Positions 22,904 to 30,955 of a stretch of DNA of 49,551 nt are shown one piece after another; position 1 is the first letter of the stretch; the number at the start of each line of letters is the position of its first letter. The translations under genes were made by a program, and so were the position numbers. The stretch spans positions 1 to 49,551 of the forward strand of contig CBDCRK010000007.1 of assembly GCA_965220955.1 (NCBI GenBank), given 5' to 3'. Below the pieces are notes generated by a model, which saw only the letters and a list, made by a program, of their open reading frames with translations, was not told the DNA's origin and made no database searches. This DNA is from CBDCRK01 sp965220955 (GTDB taxonomy: Bacteria > Desulfobacterota > Binatia > Bin18 > CBDCRK01).

Positions 22904-24301
22904 TTACTGTTTTTGTGTTACCTGCTGTAAAGGCGGTGTGACATTGGCAGGCATCTCAAAAACCAACCGCCCGGCTTCATCCTGTGCCTGCAGCCTTGCC
23001 ATTAGCTCCGACGAGAGCTGAACTGGGCGCTGTTCCGGAAACTTACCCGATTCCAGTCCTGGACGCAAGAAAAACTCTTCTGGCCGGTTCACCCCCATGT
23101 AACTTCGCACCGGCGCTAGGTACCACTGCCGGCGCATGAAATCCGGCTGGAAGAACGTCAGTTCGTCTGCCTTCGACCAGTGCATGGGCCGGATGCCGTC
23201 GCGGATATTGTAGGTAAGAAGATCGGCCTTTATGTCCCAGTACACATGTATAAAAGGACCATAGCCGTGCTCTCCTAGGTCCGGGTTTACTAGCTTAGTG
23301 AGTCGAACCTCTATTTGGGTGAGTGTCCCATCCTGACCATAGGTTTCGGTACGCAGGGGGTAGAAGCTGTGCTTGTCGAACCAATATAGGAGGCGAGAAG
23401 CGTAATAGTCCGGCAGCCAGTCTTTCTTAGGTCGGGCTTCAACTACATAGCACTCCACCCCACCATCCGCAGTATAAAAAGGATAGTCATTCCCCATGAC
23501 TCTGAGATCTTTGGTTGCTACTTTACGAAAGGAGTCGTCAGCTTGAGTCACTAAAACCCGGGGCCGGGTGACCGGGAAACGAACGGTCTCAAAGAGAACA
23601 TCCGTGCCTAGTAACTTCCAGGAGAACTCCCAGGCTGCGCGGCCGGAGGAGTCGTCGAAAGTCAAAGCTGTGCGGGGATAACGGTCCCCCCGGCGCAAGG
23701 AGTTTTGCCGGCGTACCCGCCGTAAGGCCAGGGAATAGCGGAACATGTCCTGCTTTTTTATAAACTGCTGATCGGTACGGTAGCGCATTAGCAGGTTCAT
23801 TGACCCATACCTCTCTGGTGGATGGAGATGCTGGGTGAGGTAGCGATAGATAATCTCTCCCGGCTTTTTGGCTATTTCGGCCCCAACTCCGGTGGGAGAG
23901 GGGTATGCCATATAGCCAACGGCTTGACCGCTGATCAGCAGGAATCCCTGGCTGGAGATCGAGCCAAAAAGGTTAGCAAATGCACATGACCAACGGGGTC
24001 GCTGGGTGAACTCCATTGCTCGGTAACCCATCTCCTCGGGTGTATAAGGTGGAGTGAAGGGGTAGGGCTCAGCCGGCAAATACGAGTACTCAGCATGGCG
24101 TGGGGTGTCTGTAGTCAAACTCACACCCGTAAGCTCTGCCGCAGATAGCTCGGATATCTCCTTCCAGGTACGTGGAGCAGCCCCGTTCTCACTCCCTCCA
24201 TGCGCAGGCGGAACGGATACGCTGCCTATAAAGAGGATGTAGGCCAGTACTAGTCTCCAGACGCCTGCTACTTGCACGGTTTTTTTAAGCGGTCTTCCCA
24301 T
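22904..24301 (-). CDS. DUF1329-type exported (outer-membrane associated) protein
   Basis: A 465-residue protein with a signal peptide (VWRLVLAYILFIGSVSVPPAHG, cleavage near residue 35). The mature part has the layout of DUF1329 proteins: TWKEISELSAAELTGVSLTT, a middle with beta-strands rich in Tyr/Arg (YRYLTQHLHPPERYG), AALTFDD-like glycine turn SGRAAWEFSWKLLGTDVLFE, VECYVVEARPKKDW, and the C-terminal PDFMRRQWYLAPVRSYMGVN. The fold is like LolA/LolB outer-membrane lipoprotein sorting proteins; Pseudomonas members sit next to RND exporters and lipid catabolism genes. The role here is unknown. AGGAGG precedes the ATG. The SnoaL-like gene follows in the same direction. Confidence 0.65.
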   Translation of the reverse strand: MGRPLKKTVQVAGVWRLVLAYILFIGSVSVPPAHGGSENGAAPRTWKEISELSAAELTGVSLTTDTPRHAEYSYLPAEPYPFTPPYTPEEMGYRAMEFTQRPRWSCAFANLFGSISSQGFLLISGQAVGYMAYPSPTGVGAEIAKKPGEIIYRYLTQHLHPPERYGSMNLLMRYRTDQQFIKKQDMFRYSLALRRVRRQNSLRRGDRYPRTALTFDDSSGRAAWEFSWKLLGTDVLFETVRFPVTRPRVLVTQADDSFRKVATKDLRVMGNDYPFYTADGGVECYVVEARPKKDWLPDYYASRLLYWFDKHSFYPLRTETYGQDGTLTQIEVRLTKLVNPDLGEHGYGPFIHVYWDIKADLLTYNIRDGIRPMHWSKADELTFFQPDFMRRQWYLAPVRSYMGVNRPEEFFLRPGLESGKFPEQRPVQLSSELMARLQAQDEAGRLVFEMPANVTPPLQQVTQKQ

Positions 24302-24443
24302 GCAACCTCCTGACCCTTAAGATGTTTGATTGAAGAAGCCCGTATGGTATGAATTTGAGACTTAATAGTCAAGACATGAGAGAAGATCTCGTTGACAAAC
24401 CTTTTCCCCTGAGCCTATAACTTTTGTCAAAGGAGGGAGAATA

Positions 24444-25412
24444 ATGTCACGTTTAGGAGTTGTCATCTCAACGGTCTCTGGCGCCTCGTACAAGGAAGTC
24501 ACTCAGCTGAGTCGGGTAGCTGAGGAAAAGGGATGGGACGCGGTCTTTATGTCTGAGGCCATGAATGATGCCCTGGCCGGGATTGAGGCTATTGCGCTGG
24601 CAACAAGCCGTATTCACGTTGGTACCTGGATTGCCAATATTTATCTGCGGCATCCGGCCCTGGCGGGGGCAAGCGCTGTGGCCATTGATGAACTCTCCGA
24701 TGGCCGGCTCATTCTTGGGCTTGGGGTCAGTCACCGCCCGCTACTCGATGCGCTTGACATTGAAATGAAAGAGGCAAGAACATATTTCCGGCAGTACATA
24801 GAGACCGTCAAAAAGGTCATGGCCGGCGGACCACCTCGGGAAGGCATGCGGATTCAGTTCAGACCGGCAGCACACCCGATTCCTATCTACCTAGGGGCTT
24901 TGGCTCTGGAAACGGTAGAGCTGGCTGGCGAGATTGCAGACGGATCAATGCTCTATCTATGTACGCCAGATCGGGTGAAAGAGTCCGTTGGTCGCCTGCA
25001 ACGCGGAGCGGCCAAGGCCGGACGCAACCCAGACACTATCGAGACTACGCTAGGAATCCCAGTCTATATGTCTGACGATATCGAGGCGGCCAAGGCCGGG
25101 GCTCGTGCCAACCTGGCATTGTCCGGGTCTTTGCCGTTCTACAACCGCTTGTTCCGTCGCAGTGGGTTTGTACAGGAAGCCGAAGCTCTTAGCCAGGCAG
25201 TAGCCAAAGGAGATCAGGCAGCCGCGGCAGCGGCCATTTCGGACGAGATGGCTGATTCCATGTGCCTGGTCGGTCCAGCTTCACGCTGCCGTGAAAGACT
25301 CCAGGCGTTTCGTGAGGCCGGAGTACAGATGCCTATTCTTGTGCCTAATTCAGTCAATGAGGATTTCCAAAGCACGGTCAGAAAGACCCTAGAGGCTTTT
25401 GCCGGAAGCTAG
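24444..25412 (+). CDS. LLM-class flavin/F420-dependent oxidoreductase
   Basis: A 322-residue bacterial luciferase-like TIM-barrel enzyme. It opens RLGVVISTVSGASYKEVTQL, with ALAGIEAIALATSRIHVGTW and AIDELSDGRLILGLGVSHRP, which form the flavin or F420 pocket, and ends with SRCRERLQAFREAGVQMPIL, the family's C-terminal helix. The short N-terminus and the VGTW-type strand are most like the F420-dependent methylenetetrahydromethanopterin-reductase-like group. The substrate is unknown. The start follows AAAGGAGGGAG. A NIPSNAP gene follows in the same direction 84 bases later; such pairs recur in catabolic clusters. Confidence 0.87.
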   Translation: MSRLGVVISTVSGASYKEVTQLSRVAEEKGWDAVFMSEAMNDALAGIEAIALATSRIHVGTWIANIYLRHPALAGASAVAIDELSDGRLILGLGVSHRPLLDALDIEMKEARTYFRQYIETVKKVMAGGPPREGMRIQFRPAAHPIPIYLGALALETVELAGEIADGSMLYLCTPDRVKESVGRLQRGAAKAGRNPDTIETTLGIPVYMSDDIEAAKAGARANLALSGSLPFYNRLFRRSGFVQEAEALSQAVAKGDQAAAAAAISDEMADSMCLVGPASRCRERLQAFREAGVQMPILVPNSVNEDFQSTVRKTLEAFAGS

Positions 25413-25496
25413 ATGAGAAAAGGTGGGTACCTGTGGTGATTCTTACTGACAAGATATTGTACGGAGTTGGATTTTATAAGAAAGGAGGATCATATT

Positions 25497-25808
25497 ATGA
25501 TCTACGAGATGCGTGTTTACACTTTGCAGCCGGGCAAGGTGCCCGAGTTCCAGGCGCTGATAGAAAAGGAGGCACTCCCGATTATCAGTGAATACTCCAA
25601 GCTGGTAGGGTGGTGGTCCACCGAGGTCGGCCCCTTAAACGAGGTTGTACATATCTGGGCCTATGAAGACCTAAATCACCGCGAGCGCGCCCGCAAAGCC
25701 CAAGGGGAGGATCCTAAGCTTCAGGCGTTTCGTCCTAAGGCCCAATCCATGATTGTAAGCCAGTACAACAAAATCCTCACCCCCGCGAGTTTTTCTCCCC
25801 TGAAGTAG
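25497..25808 (+). CDS. Single-domain NIPSNAP protein
   Basis: A 103-residue NIPSNAP domain: IYEMRVYTLQPGKVPEFQAL, then TEVGPLNEVVHIWAYEDLNH and SQYNKILTPASFSPL. It matches each half of the 204-residue tandem protein at 2628 in length and motifs, so that gene looks like a duplication-fusion of such a unit. AAAGGAGG lies 8 bases before ATG 25497; the in-frame ATG 10 codons earlier lacks a site. A strong GC hairpin follows the stop codon. Confidence 0.88.
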   Translation: MIYEMRVYTLQPGKVPEFQALIEKEALPIISEYSKLVGWWSTEVGPLNEVVHIWAYEDLNHRERARKAQGEDPKLQAFRPKAQSMIVSQYNKILTPASFSPLK

Positions 25809-25824
25809 TAACCGTAGATGGCAA

Positions 25825-25845
25825 GGCCGGGGCATTACCCCGGCC
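25825..25845 (+). terminator. GC-rich hairpin after the NIPSNAP gene
   Basis: GGCCGGGG, a 5-base loop CATTA and CCCCGGCC form a perfect 8-base-pair stem 16 bases after the stop codon at 25808. No T-run follows, so it is either a weak intrinsic terminator or an RNA-stabilising end. Confidence 0.5.
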
Positions 25846-26010
25846 CCGCCCTTATTCCACCAAGCTGGTTGTGGAAGAAAGCGCTGGGGAACCCCATGTG
25901 TGTCCGCGGGCGTCGATCGAACGCCTACGAGTCGGCGGTCATAGCGTAGGTCATTGGACATCTCCCGGCGGGTTGTGGGGAAGTGGGACACACCGTAGAA
26001 TAGTGAGGTT

Positions 26011-26757
26011 ATGTCCGATCGTGCAGATGGCGCCATTGTCAAGTGGCTAGCCGAGAATGGCTACCATCCGCGCTCGTCTAAGCATGGAGACGCGCTCTGT
26101 GGCTTCCTTCTAAGGGACTTACTCGACACATGTGATGCCTTCCGTTATGCTGCCGAACGCGATGAGATTGTGTTCCAACGCAATTACACAATCGATCCTG
26201 ACTCACCCGACCGTTGGAACGCCGACTTGGTGGTTGGCCCACCGAACCTGCCCATCGCTTCGAACGCCGAGCGCAGCGGTTCGCTGGCGCAAGGGGACCC
26301 GTGCCAAATCTGGATTGCCGTTGACACGAAGACCATCATGACCGAGCATGGCAAGGCCCGGCGCAATCGGCAGCGCGACCTCAATTCGTTCCAAGACATC
26401 CTTCACCGCAAGAACCCCAGGACAATTGTTGGCGGCTTGCTTGTTGTCAACATGGCTCCCCGGTTCCAGACGCCTTTGCCTCGTCGGTCGGGTGGGCTGA
26501 ACGAACATAGGAATATCGAGCGGCTGGTTGCCGAAATCATAACGATGATGAGCGGTCTTGCCCGTGCGGGGGTGCAGCATGGCCGTTCAGGTATTGAGGC
26601 GCTGGGCGTGATTGTCGTCTCGCATTCTAACGTGCTTGGCGACAGCAGTTGGCTTGTGACAGAGCCACCCGCGCCACTCGTCGGCCGATCGTTGAGCTAT
26701 GCTGCCTTTCTCCACGAACTGTGCGAGACATTCGCGGCACGATTTAGTGTCCCATAA
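26011..26757 (+). CDS. Putative type II restriction endonuclease, PD-(D/E)XK-like
   Basis: A 248-residue protein without a recognised family name. It has the core of a PD-(D/E)XK nuclease: Asp72 in WNADLVVGPPN, then after about 30 residues a hydrophobic strand IWIAVDTKTIM carrying Asp105-Thr-Lys107, followed by a basic helix (EHGKARRNRQRDLNSFQDIL), and a strand GGLLVVNMAP. Helices before the core (GDALCGFLLRDLLDTCDAFR) fit. The gene meets a beta-class DNA methyltransferase gene end to end with 19 bases between the stops, the common arrangement of a type II restriction-modification pair. Only GAGG precedes the ATG, so expression may be low. The recognition site cannot be read from sequence. 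Confidence 0.65.
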   Translation: MSDRADGAIVKWLAENGYHPRSSKHGDALCGFLLRDLLDTCDAFRYAAERDEIVFQRNYTIDPDSPDRWNADLVVGPPNLPIASNAERSGSLAQGDPCQIWIAVDTKTIMTEHGKARRNRQRDLNSFQDILHRKNPRTIVGGLLVVNMAPRFQTPLPRRSGGLNEHRNIERLVAEIITMMSGLARAGVQHGRSGIEALGVIVVSHSNVLGDSSWLVTEPPAPLVGRSLSYAAFLHELCETFAARFSVP

Positions 26758-26776
26758 GCAATGTAGCTCTGAAGAA

Positions 26777-27691
26777 TCAGCAGCCTAATGTCTCAACCAG
26801 CGGCTGACGGAAGAGGTCTCCGATGGTGGTCAGGCGTTCCTTGGCGAGCTGTGTGTAGGCAGGATCGATCTCGACACCGAATGCGTTACGCCCAGCGCCT
26901 GCGGCGGCGACCAATGTGGTACCAGTTCCAACGAAGGGGTCCAACACGGTGTCACCCACGAACGAGAACATACGCACAAGCCGATCTGCCAGCTCGAGAG
27001 GGAACGGGGCCGGATGCTCTTTCGTGGAGGCGCCTGTCAACGTCCAGCTCTGTCGAAACCATTCGTCAAACCGTTGCTTATCGATCATGCTAAACCGTCG
27101 TTGGCGCTCTGTCGGCTTGCGGTAACCGCCTGGTTTACGCTGCATCAGGATGAACTCGATGTCGTTCTTGATGATGGCATTCGGCTCGTAAGGTTTGCCA
27201 AGGAATTTAGACCCATTCTCAACCTCGAACTGTGCATTGGCGATCTTATGCCAGATGATCGGATTGAGGTTGTCGAACCCGATCTTCCGGCAGCGAACGG
27301 TGATGTCCGCATGCAATGGCATGACAATGTGACGCCCGTGTTCGCGGCGAGAGAGACAAATATCCCCAACAACACACACGAGTCGCCCACCTGGTACGAG
27401 CGCGCGGTGCACATGTCGCCAAACCTGGTCTAGTTCGTCCAGAAACTGCTCGTAGTTAGCGATGTGTCCGAGCTGCCCGAGCTGCTCATTGTAGCGCTTC
27501 AGTGTCCAGTACGGTGGAGAGGTGACAATCAAGTGCACAGATTCGTCCGGTAGCCACGACAAGTCTCGCGCGTCGCCTAGGCGCAGTTGTATGCGAACGG
27601 GCTCAGCTTCGTAGCGCGCACTACTCTGTGCTGCCCGCGAGAGCTGCTGCCGCTGGTGTACCTTGAGTTTCTCCATCTGCGCGATTGCCAT
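26777..27691 (-). CDS. Beta-class DNA methyltransferase (N4-cytosine or N6-adenine)
   Basis: A 304-residue AdoMet-dependent methylase of the PF01555 family. Catalytic motif IV is VTSPPYW (residues 56-62) and comes before the AdoMet motif I DPFVGTGTT (251-259), the beta-class order; TSPPY is most often found in N4-cytosine enzymes, but N6-adenine enzymes of this kind exist. The region around 150-215 is the target-recognition part. It would protect DNA from the convergent nuclease. It starts 9 bases after the stop of a small ribbon-helix-helix gene, so the two form an operon under a palindromic operator. Minimal ribosome site (AAAGAGACACA). Confidence 0.88.
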   Translation of the reverse strand: MAIAQMEKLKVHQRQQLSRAAQSSARYEAEPVRIQLRLGDARDLSWLPDESVHLIVTSPPYWTLKRYNEQLGQLGHIANYEQFLDELDQVWRHVHRALVPGGRLVCVVGDICLSRREHGRHIVMPLHADITVRCRKIGFDNLNPIIWHKIANAQFEVENGSKFLGKPYEPNAIIKNDIEFILMQRKPGGYRKPTERQRRFSMIDKQRFDEWFRQSWTLTGASTKEHPAPFPLELADRLVRMFSFVGDTVLDPFVGTGTTLVAAAGAGRNAFGVEIDPAYTQLAKERLTTIGDLFRQPLVETLGC

Positions 27692-27700
27692 TGTGTCTCT

Positions 27701-27940
27701 TTATACTGTCTTGGTGGTGCCACCTCGCCGGCGCGGCCGGCGGATTTGGTAGTGAGGCATCTTTTCGGCCACCATCGGAGTGTCCCCGCCACTGGGGGCG
27801 TCAGGGTATGTACAACGGGCTGCGTCTTCCACTACCGCGCTCAGTGACCGACCTTCGAGTGCGGCCTTGGCCTTTAGCCAGCGGTGCAACTCATCTGGCA
27901 TGTAAACGAGAACACCCCGCTTGCTTCCATGACGACCCAT
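27701..27940 (-). CDS. Ribbon-helix-helix regulator of the restriction-modification locus
   Basis: A 79-residue protein with a CopG/Arc-like ribbon-helix-helix: strand KRGVLVYMPDELHRWLKAKA, then ALEGRSLSAVVEDAAR (turn Gly-Arg-Ser-Leu-Ser). The C-terminal tail is basic (IRRPRRRGGTTK). It lies directly upstream of the methyltransferase gene in the same operon. A double copy of TGCTAGCA stands 11-26 bases before its start codon, the type of tandem palindromic site such dimers bind. It probably represses the operon and so times methylase against nuclease, the job done in other systems by helix-turn-helix C proteins. The antitoxin alternative is less likely since no toxin gene is adjacent. Confidence 0.75.
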   Translation of the reverse strand: MGRHGSKRGVLVYMPDELHRWLKAKAALEGRSLSAVVEDAARCTYPDAPSGGDTPMVAEKMPHYQIRRPRRRGGTTKTV

Positions 27941-27950
27941 TATACAGATC

Positions 27951-27966
27951 TGCTAGCATGCTAGCA
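27951..27966. promoter_or_regulatory. Tandem palindromic operator TGCTAGCA x2
   Basis: TGCTAGCATGCTAGCA is a perfect 16-base palindrome made of two abutting 8-base palindromes. It sits 11 bases upstream of the ribbon-helix-helix start codon at 27940, where it would cover the promoter or ribosome site. Ribbon-helix-helix dimers typically bind adjacent half-sites cooperatively, so this is the natural operator for that protein. Function is inferred from position and symmetry. Confidence 0.6.
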
Positions 27967-28048
27967 TCTTTCAGTCAAGTGTTCGGGGGAAGAAAAGGTG
28001 TTAGGAACGAACGGCACTTCTTCAAGGCGTAACTTCTTCTATTTTCTG

Positions 28049-28084
28049 TTATAAACGAAACTCCTGCACTGATAAGGAGGCGTT
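28049..28084 (-). pseudogene. 3' tail of a second FAD-oxidase-like gene
   Basis: The minus strand encodes NASLSVQEFRL-stop, nearly the same as the last residues of the intact FAD oxidoreductase at 29314 (NASLSIRGFRL-stop), and the DNA is clearly alike over about 36 bases. It continues in frame just past the stop of the epimerase fragment. It is probably the last trace of a duplicated or deleted oxidase gene. Confidence 0.5.
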
Positions 28085-28090
28085 TTTTCT

Positions 28091-28357
28091 TTATCCTGTG
28101 TTCTGACCTGGTGAATCTTCCTCTCGCTCAACAAAATGAAAGAGAATTCCTCCGGTGCTCTTGGGATGGATAAACGCAACCTTGGAGCCACGTGCGCCTG
28201 GCCGTCCTGTTTCATCGAGAACTCGTAGCCCTTTTGCCTTCGCCTCCTGAATGGCCCCATCAATATTGGGAACACGCAGAGCAATGTGATGAATACCCTC
28301 GCCCCGTTTCTTAATCCAACGAGCGATATCGCGCTGATCAATGCAGTTATTATACAT
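28091..28357 (-). pseudogene. Methylmalonyl-CoA epimerase-like VOC protein, N-terminal half missing
   Basis: The 88-residue frame matches the second half of a VOC-fold CoA-ester epimerase: DIARWIKKRGEGIHHIALRV, then IQEAKAKGLRVLDETGRPGA and VAFIHPKSTGGILFHFVERE, with the metal-binding His in GIHHIA. Family members are about 135 residues; the first βαβββ module with the other metal ligands is absent. Five bases separate it from the stop of the lipoprotein gene upstream, so the missing half was removed by a deletion ending there. An ATG at 28357 allows translation but the product would lack half of the active site. Confidence 0.8.
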
Positions 28358-28362
28358 GAAGG

Positions 28363-28740
28363 TCAGTGATTCTCCAATTCGTGACGTAGACGTTCTTGTT
28401 GCATCCTGAGTCGCTCTTTTTCCAGCTCCAGTCTTTCTTTTGTCAACTCAGCCCGTTCAACCGCAAGCGCATTCTGCGCCCCATGGGCAGCGCCATGGAC
28501 ACCCCCAAGGGCTGCACCAACGGCCGCACCGGTGCCAGGAATTCCTAAGACAGCCCCAATAACAGCACCAGCAGCAGCCCCGATTGTCCCCCCTATTGCT
28601 CCCGTTTTTAGAGCTTCATCTCTTTGCTTGGCCGCTATTTCCTTCCGATAAGGGGAAGAATTGGCAGGAGCACATCCCATTGCCTGGGTCAGGGCAGCCA
28701 GGTAAACGGCCACCATAAAGGCTGATAGTAATATTCGCAT
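28363..28740 (-). CDS. Glycine-zipper lipoprotein
   Basis: A 125-residue envelope protein. Residues 1-23 are a signal peptide ending in a lipobox-like TQAMGC (Cys23). Residues 46-85 form a glycine zipper (GAIGGTIGAAAGAVIGAVLG, then GTGAAVGAALGGVHGAA), a membrane-inserting Gly-x3-Gly pattern found in outer-membrane slyB-like and YMGG proteins. The C-terminal 35 residues are a highly charged coiled coil (ELTKERLELEKERLRMQQER). It probably sits in or on the outer membrane as an oligomer; the specific role is unknown. GAAGAGGA precedes the ATG. Confidence 0.82.
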   Translation of the reverse strand: MRILLSAFMVAVYLAALTQAMGCAPANSSPYRKEIAAKQRDEALKTGAIGGTIGAAAGAVIGAVLGIPGTGAAVGAALGGVHGAAHGAQNALAVERAELTKERLELEKERLRMQQERLRHELENH

Positions 28741-28833
28741 GTCCTCTTCTCTTTCAGCTAATTTCCATAAAAAAGCCCCGATTTCTCTGTCATCATGGGG
28801 TATGTTTTACTTCACGCTGCCAGTTTCTCCCTT

Positions 28834-29172
28834 TTACTCAGCCAGCGGTACAACCGCCACTGTTGCGGGTCCAGTCCCGGCAACTCGTGTAGTGTGGCCA
28901 GACCCTGTTGTATCTGAAGCCAGCACAACATCCCCGGGATTGAAACGCCGGAGCGTGCCATCCTTGAGACCAATCTCCAGCTGACCTGACAGTAGAAGGA
29001 TGTATTGCTGTCGTGGTGCAGTGTGCCAATCCACAAAGGTCTCTGATTCTATTTCCCGAAAGGAAATGTGAGCCGTAGCTTGTTCTGTAGTAAGGCCCGG
29101 GTGCGAGCTCAGTGATTGTTCTTCAATATATGACTGCCCATCATCTCCTGTGTAAAGCCGAAAAATAGCCAT
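28834..29172 (-). CDS. Small cupin-domain protein
   Basis: A 112-residue single-domain cupin. The first conserved motif appears as ETFVDWHTAPRQQYILLLSG (with HxxPxxQ in place of the usual HxHx4E) and the second as LRRFNPGDVVLASDTTGSGH with a glycine-rich turn and final His. Metal binding through His residues is likely but the ligand set is incomplete compared with the consensus. GAAGGAGG precedes ATG 29172; an in-frame ATG 33 codons earlier would run through that site. Substrate unknown. The bases upstream on the other strand (29231-29305) encode a short protein-like tail LPILKSKGRAIPNLIAEMNA that I could not assign. Confidence 0.8.
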   Translation of the reverse strand: MAIFRLYTGDDGQSYIEEQSLSSHPGLTTEQATAHISFREIESETFVDWHTAPRQQYILLLSGQLEIGLKDGTLRRFNPGDVVLASDTTGSGHTTRVAGTGPATVAVVPLAE

Positions 29173-29313
29173 ACCGTTCCCTCCTTCTGTTTGGCGGTAA
29201 AGTATAAGGGGTATCTCTAAGTTGCAAGTCATGCTGCCCATCCTGAAGAGCAAGGGCCGCGCCATCCCCAATCTGATAGCCGAGATGAACGCGCTAAGTC
29301 AGTGAATACCTCA

Positions 29314-30612
29314 TTACAAACGAAAACCCCGTATTGACAAGGAGGCATTCATGGAGAGATAGCGCAACGGCTCGGGCGGAAACCATCTAGCCTGATCCGG
29401 TGAAGACATCAGCCTCAAATTTTCGTTCGGCTCCCCTGTGTAGAGATCACATAGGAGTTTGCCTCCGTAAAACCCACTGACTAAACCAAAGCCGTTGTAT
29501 CCAACACTGTACAAAATGTTGTTATCCTTACCTATACGCCCGAACATAGGGGTGAAAACCCGGGCAACCGCCATCACCCCACTCCAGCCATAGGCTGGCT
29601 TGACTTCTTTAAGCCGGGGGTAACGCAGCTGCAGACGCTGGCATAAGGTCTGGTAGGCATTGGGGGCAGCCTTGTGCTCAATGCCGTTATTGAAATAGTA
29701 TCGGGCTCCTCCCCTGATAAGCAACCGTCCTTCTGGAGTTAGTCGTATAGTGTGGGTGCGATCGAGCTCAAAACGGCCCAGAACCGTGCTCCACCCTCCC
29801 TGTTCCACCTCTTCGGTTTCCAGCGGTTCAGTTACAACAACAAAGAGATGGATGGGTATAAGGGTGCTCTGCATAAATCCCAGCTTGGGAGTGTAGGCAT
29901 TGGTTGCCAAGATCACTGTTTCAGCCTTAACCTGACCAAGCCCACAAGCCAATTGTACCGTGCTTCCCTGGTCAATGTGTTGGACAGGAGTCTGTTCATA
30001 TACCACCACCCCAAGGCGCTCCACAACTTGCTTGAGCCCTCGTATTAGCCGGCCCGGATGAAGAAGGGACCAATGCGGCAAGAAAAGCCCAGCCGGGTAA
30101 AAATTCGTCTTGATCTTGGCCTTAAGGTCCGCACCCTTCCACATCTCGACGGGTCTACCAATCTGCTGGTAGGCGTGCGCATGTTTTTCCAGCGAGCGTA
30201 CCTCGGCCGCGTTTTTGGCCAGCAACAGGGCACCGCTTTCTTGTAGATGACAGGCCAGAGCTTCCTCTTTGATAGTCCTGACAAGGAACTGGTATCCTTG
30301 CTCGGCGTACCGGGCGTAGGGCTCAACTGCTACAGCTCCTTTTTGTTCAAAGAGTTTGAACCATCCGTGATACTCTTGTGAGATAAAGCCGCTATTGCGC
30401 CCGCTGGCGCCAAATCCGATCGCTTGGCCTTCGACAAGCACAATATGCTTTTCTGGGTATCTCTGCTTAAGGTGATAGGCGCTGCTAAGTCCGGTGATTC
30501 CACCGCCAATAATGGCAACGTCAGCTTGTGTGGAGTTGGTGAGAGAGGGGTTAGGCGTATATTCTTCCGCCAACCAAAAACTACCAGGGTTATCCCGGAG
30601 AGCCCAGTCCAT
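29314..30612 (-). CDS. FAD-dependent amine/glycine oxidase-like oxidoreductase (DAO family)
   Basis: A 432-residue DAO-family flavoenzyme. The FAD motif DVAIIGGGITGLSSAYHL starts at residue 31, followed by GFGASGRNSGFIS, the loop that holds the flavin, and the C-terminal NILYSVGYNGFGLVSGFYGG. It is most like gamma-glutamylputrescine oxidases and sarcosine-dehydrogenase-like enzymes (PuuB/OrdL group), which oxidise secondary or primary amines with oxygen or a carrier. No polyamine pathway genes lie next to it, so the amine is unknown. The ATG has only AAGG upstream. A short copy of its 3' end lies at 28049. Confidence 0.87.
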   Translation of the reverse strand: MDWALRDNPGSFWLAEEYTPNPSLTNSTQADVAIIGGGITGLSSAYHLKQRYPEKHIVLVEGQAIGFGASGRNSGFISQEYHGWFKLFEQKGAVAVEPYARYAEQGYQFLVRTIKEEALACHLQESGALLLAKNAAEVRSLEKHAHAYQQIGRPVEMWKGADLKAKIKTNFYPAGLFLPHWSLLHPGRLIRGLKQVVERLGVVVYEQTPVQHIDQGSTVQLACGLGQVKAETVILATNAYTPKLGFMQSTLIPIHLFVVVTEPLETEEVEQGGWSTVLGRFELDRTHTIRLTPEGRLLIRGGARYYFNNGIEHKAAPNAYQTLCQRLQLRYPRLKEVKPAYGWSGVMAVARVFTPMFGRIGKDNNILYSVGYNGFGLVSGFYGGKLLCDLYTGEPNENLRLMSSPDQARWFPPEPLRYLSMNASLSIRGFRL

Positions 30613-30955
30613 AAAGAACCTTGCCTTGCTTCAGGGCAGCCACAGAGAGCTGTTTCTATTTTGTCGCCAAGCCGCCATCAACAGGAGAGATAATGCCGGC
30701 CAGGGTCTGGCAAGTAAGAGAAATCCTATGACAGGAATTGTTGAGAAAGAAAAGGCCGAGGGCGTCCTAAAGTTCCCGGAAAGTGCCAGCCGCTTGTCAA
30801 TGAGGCAGAAAATATAGGAATATAGAGGGGCAAAAGATAAGCAGAGCCCGACAAAGGAAAAGACTGCTGACCCCTTCTGCTGCGTCTCCTAACCCCCAGG
30901 TCGTGCTGGAAGCTATTCTCTTAGGAGAGAGACGCTCGGGCGCAAAGGCCCTCAT
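30613..30955. other. 343-base intergenic stretch, possible gene remnant
   Basis: No intact gene on either strand. The plus-strand frame ending at the TAG near 30956 reads ASPNPQVVLEAILLGERR and then SGAKALI, which looks like the tail of a real protein, but I cannot name it. The middle is purine-rich and has no hairpin of note. Confidence 0.35.

Noticed and set aside
26011..27940. RHH protein plus nuclease as a toxin-antitoxin pair
   Set aside because: The RHH gene is directly followed by a complete DNA methyltransferase and the nuclease-like gene is convergent, which fits restriction-modification better.
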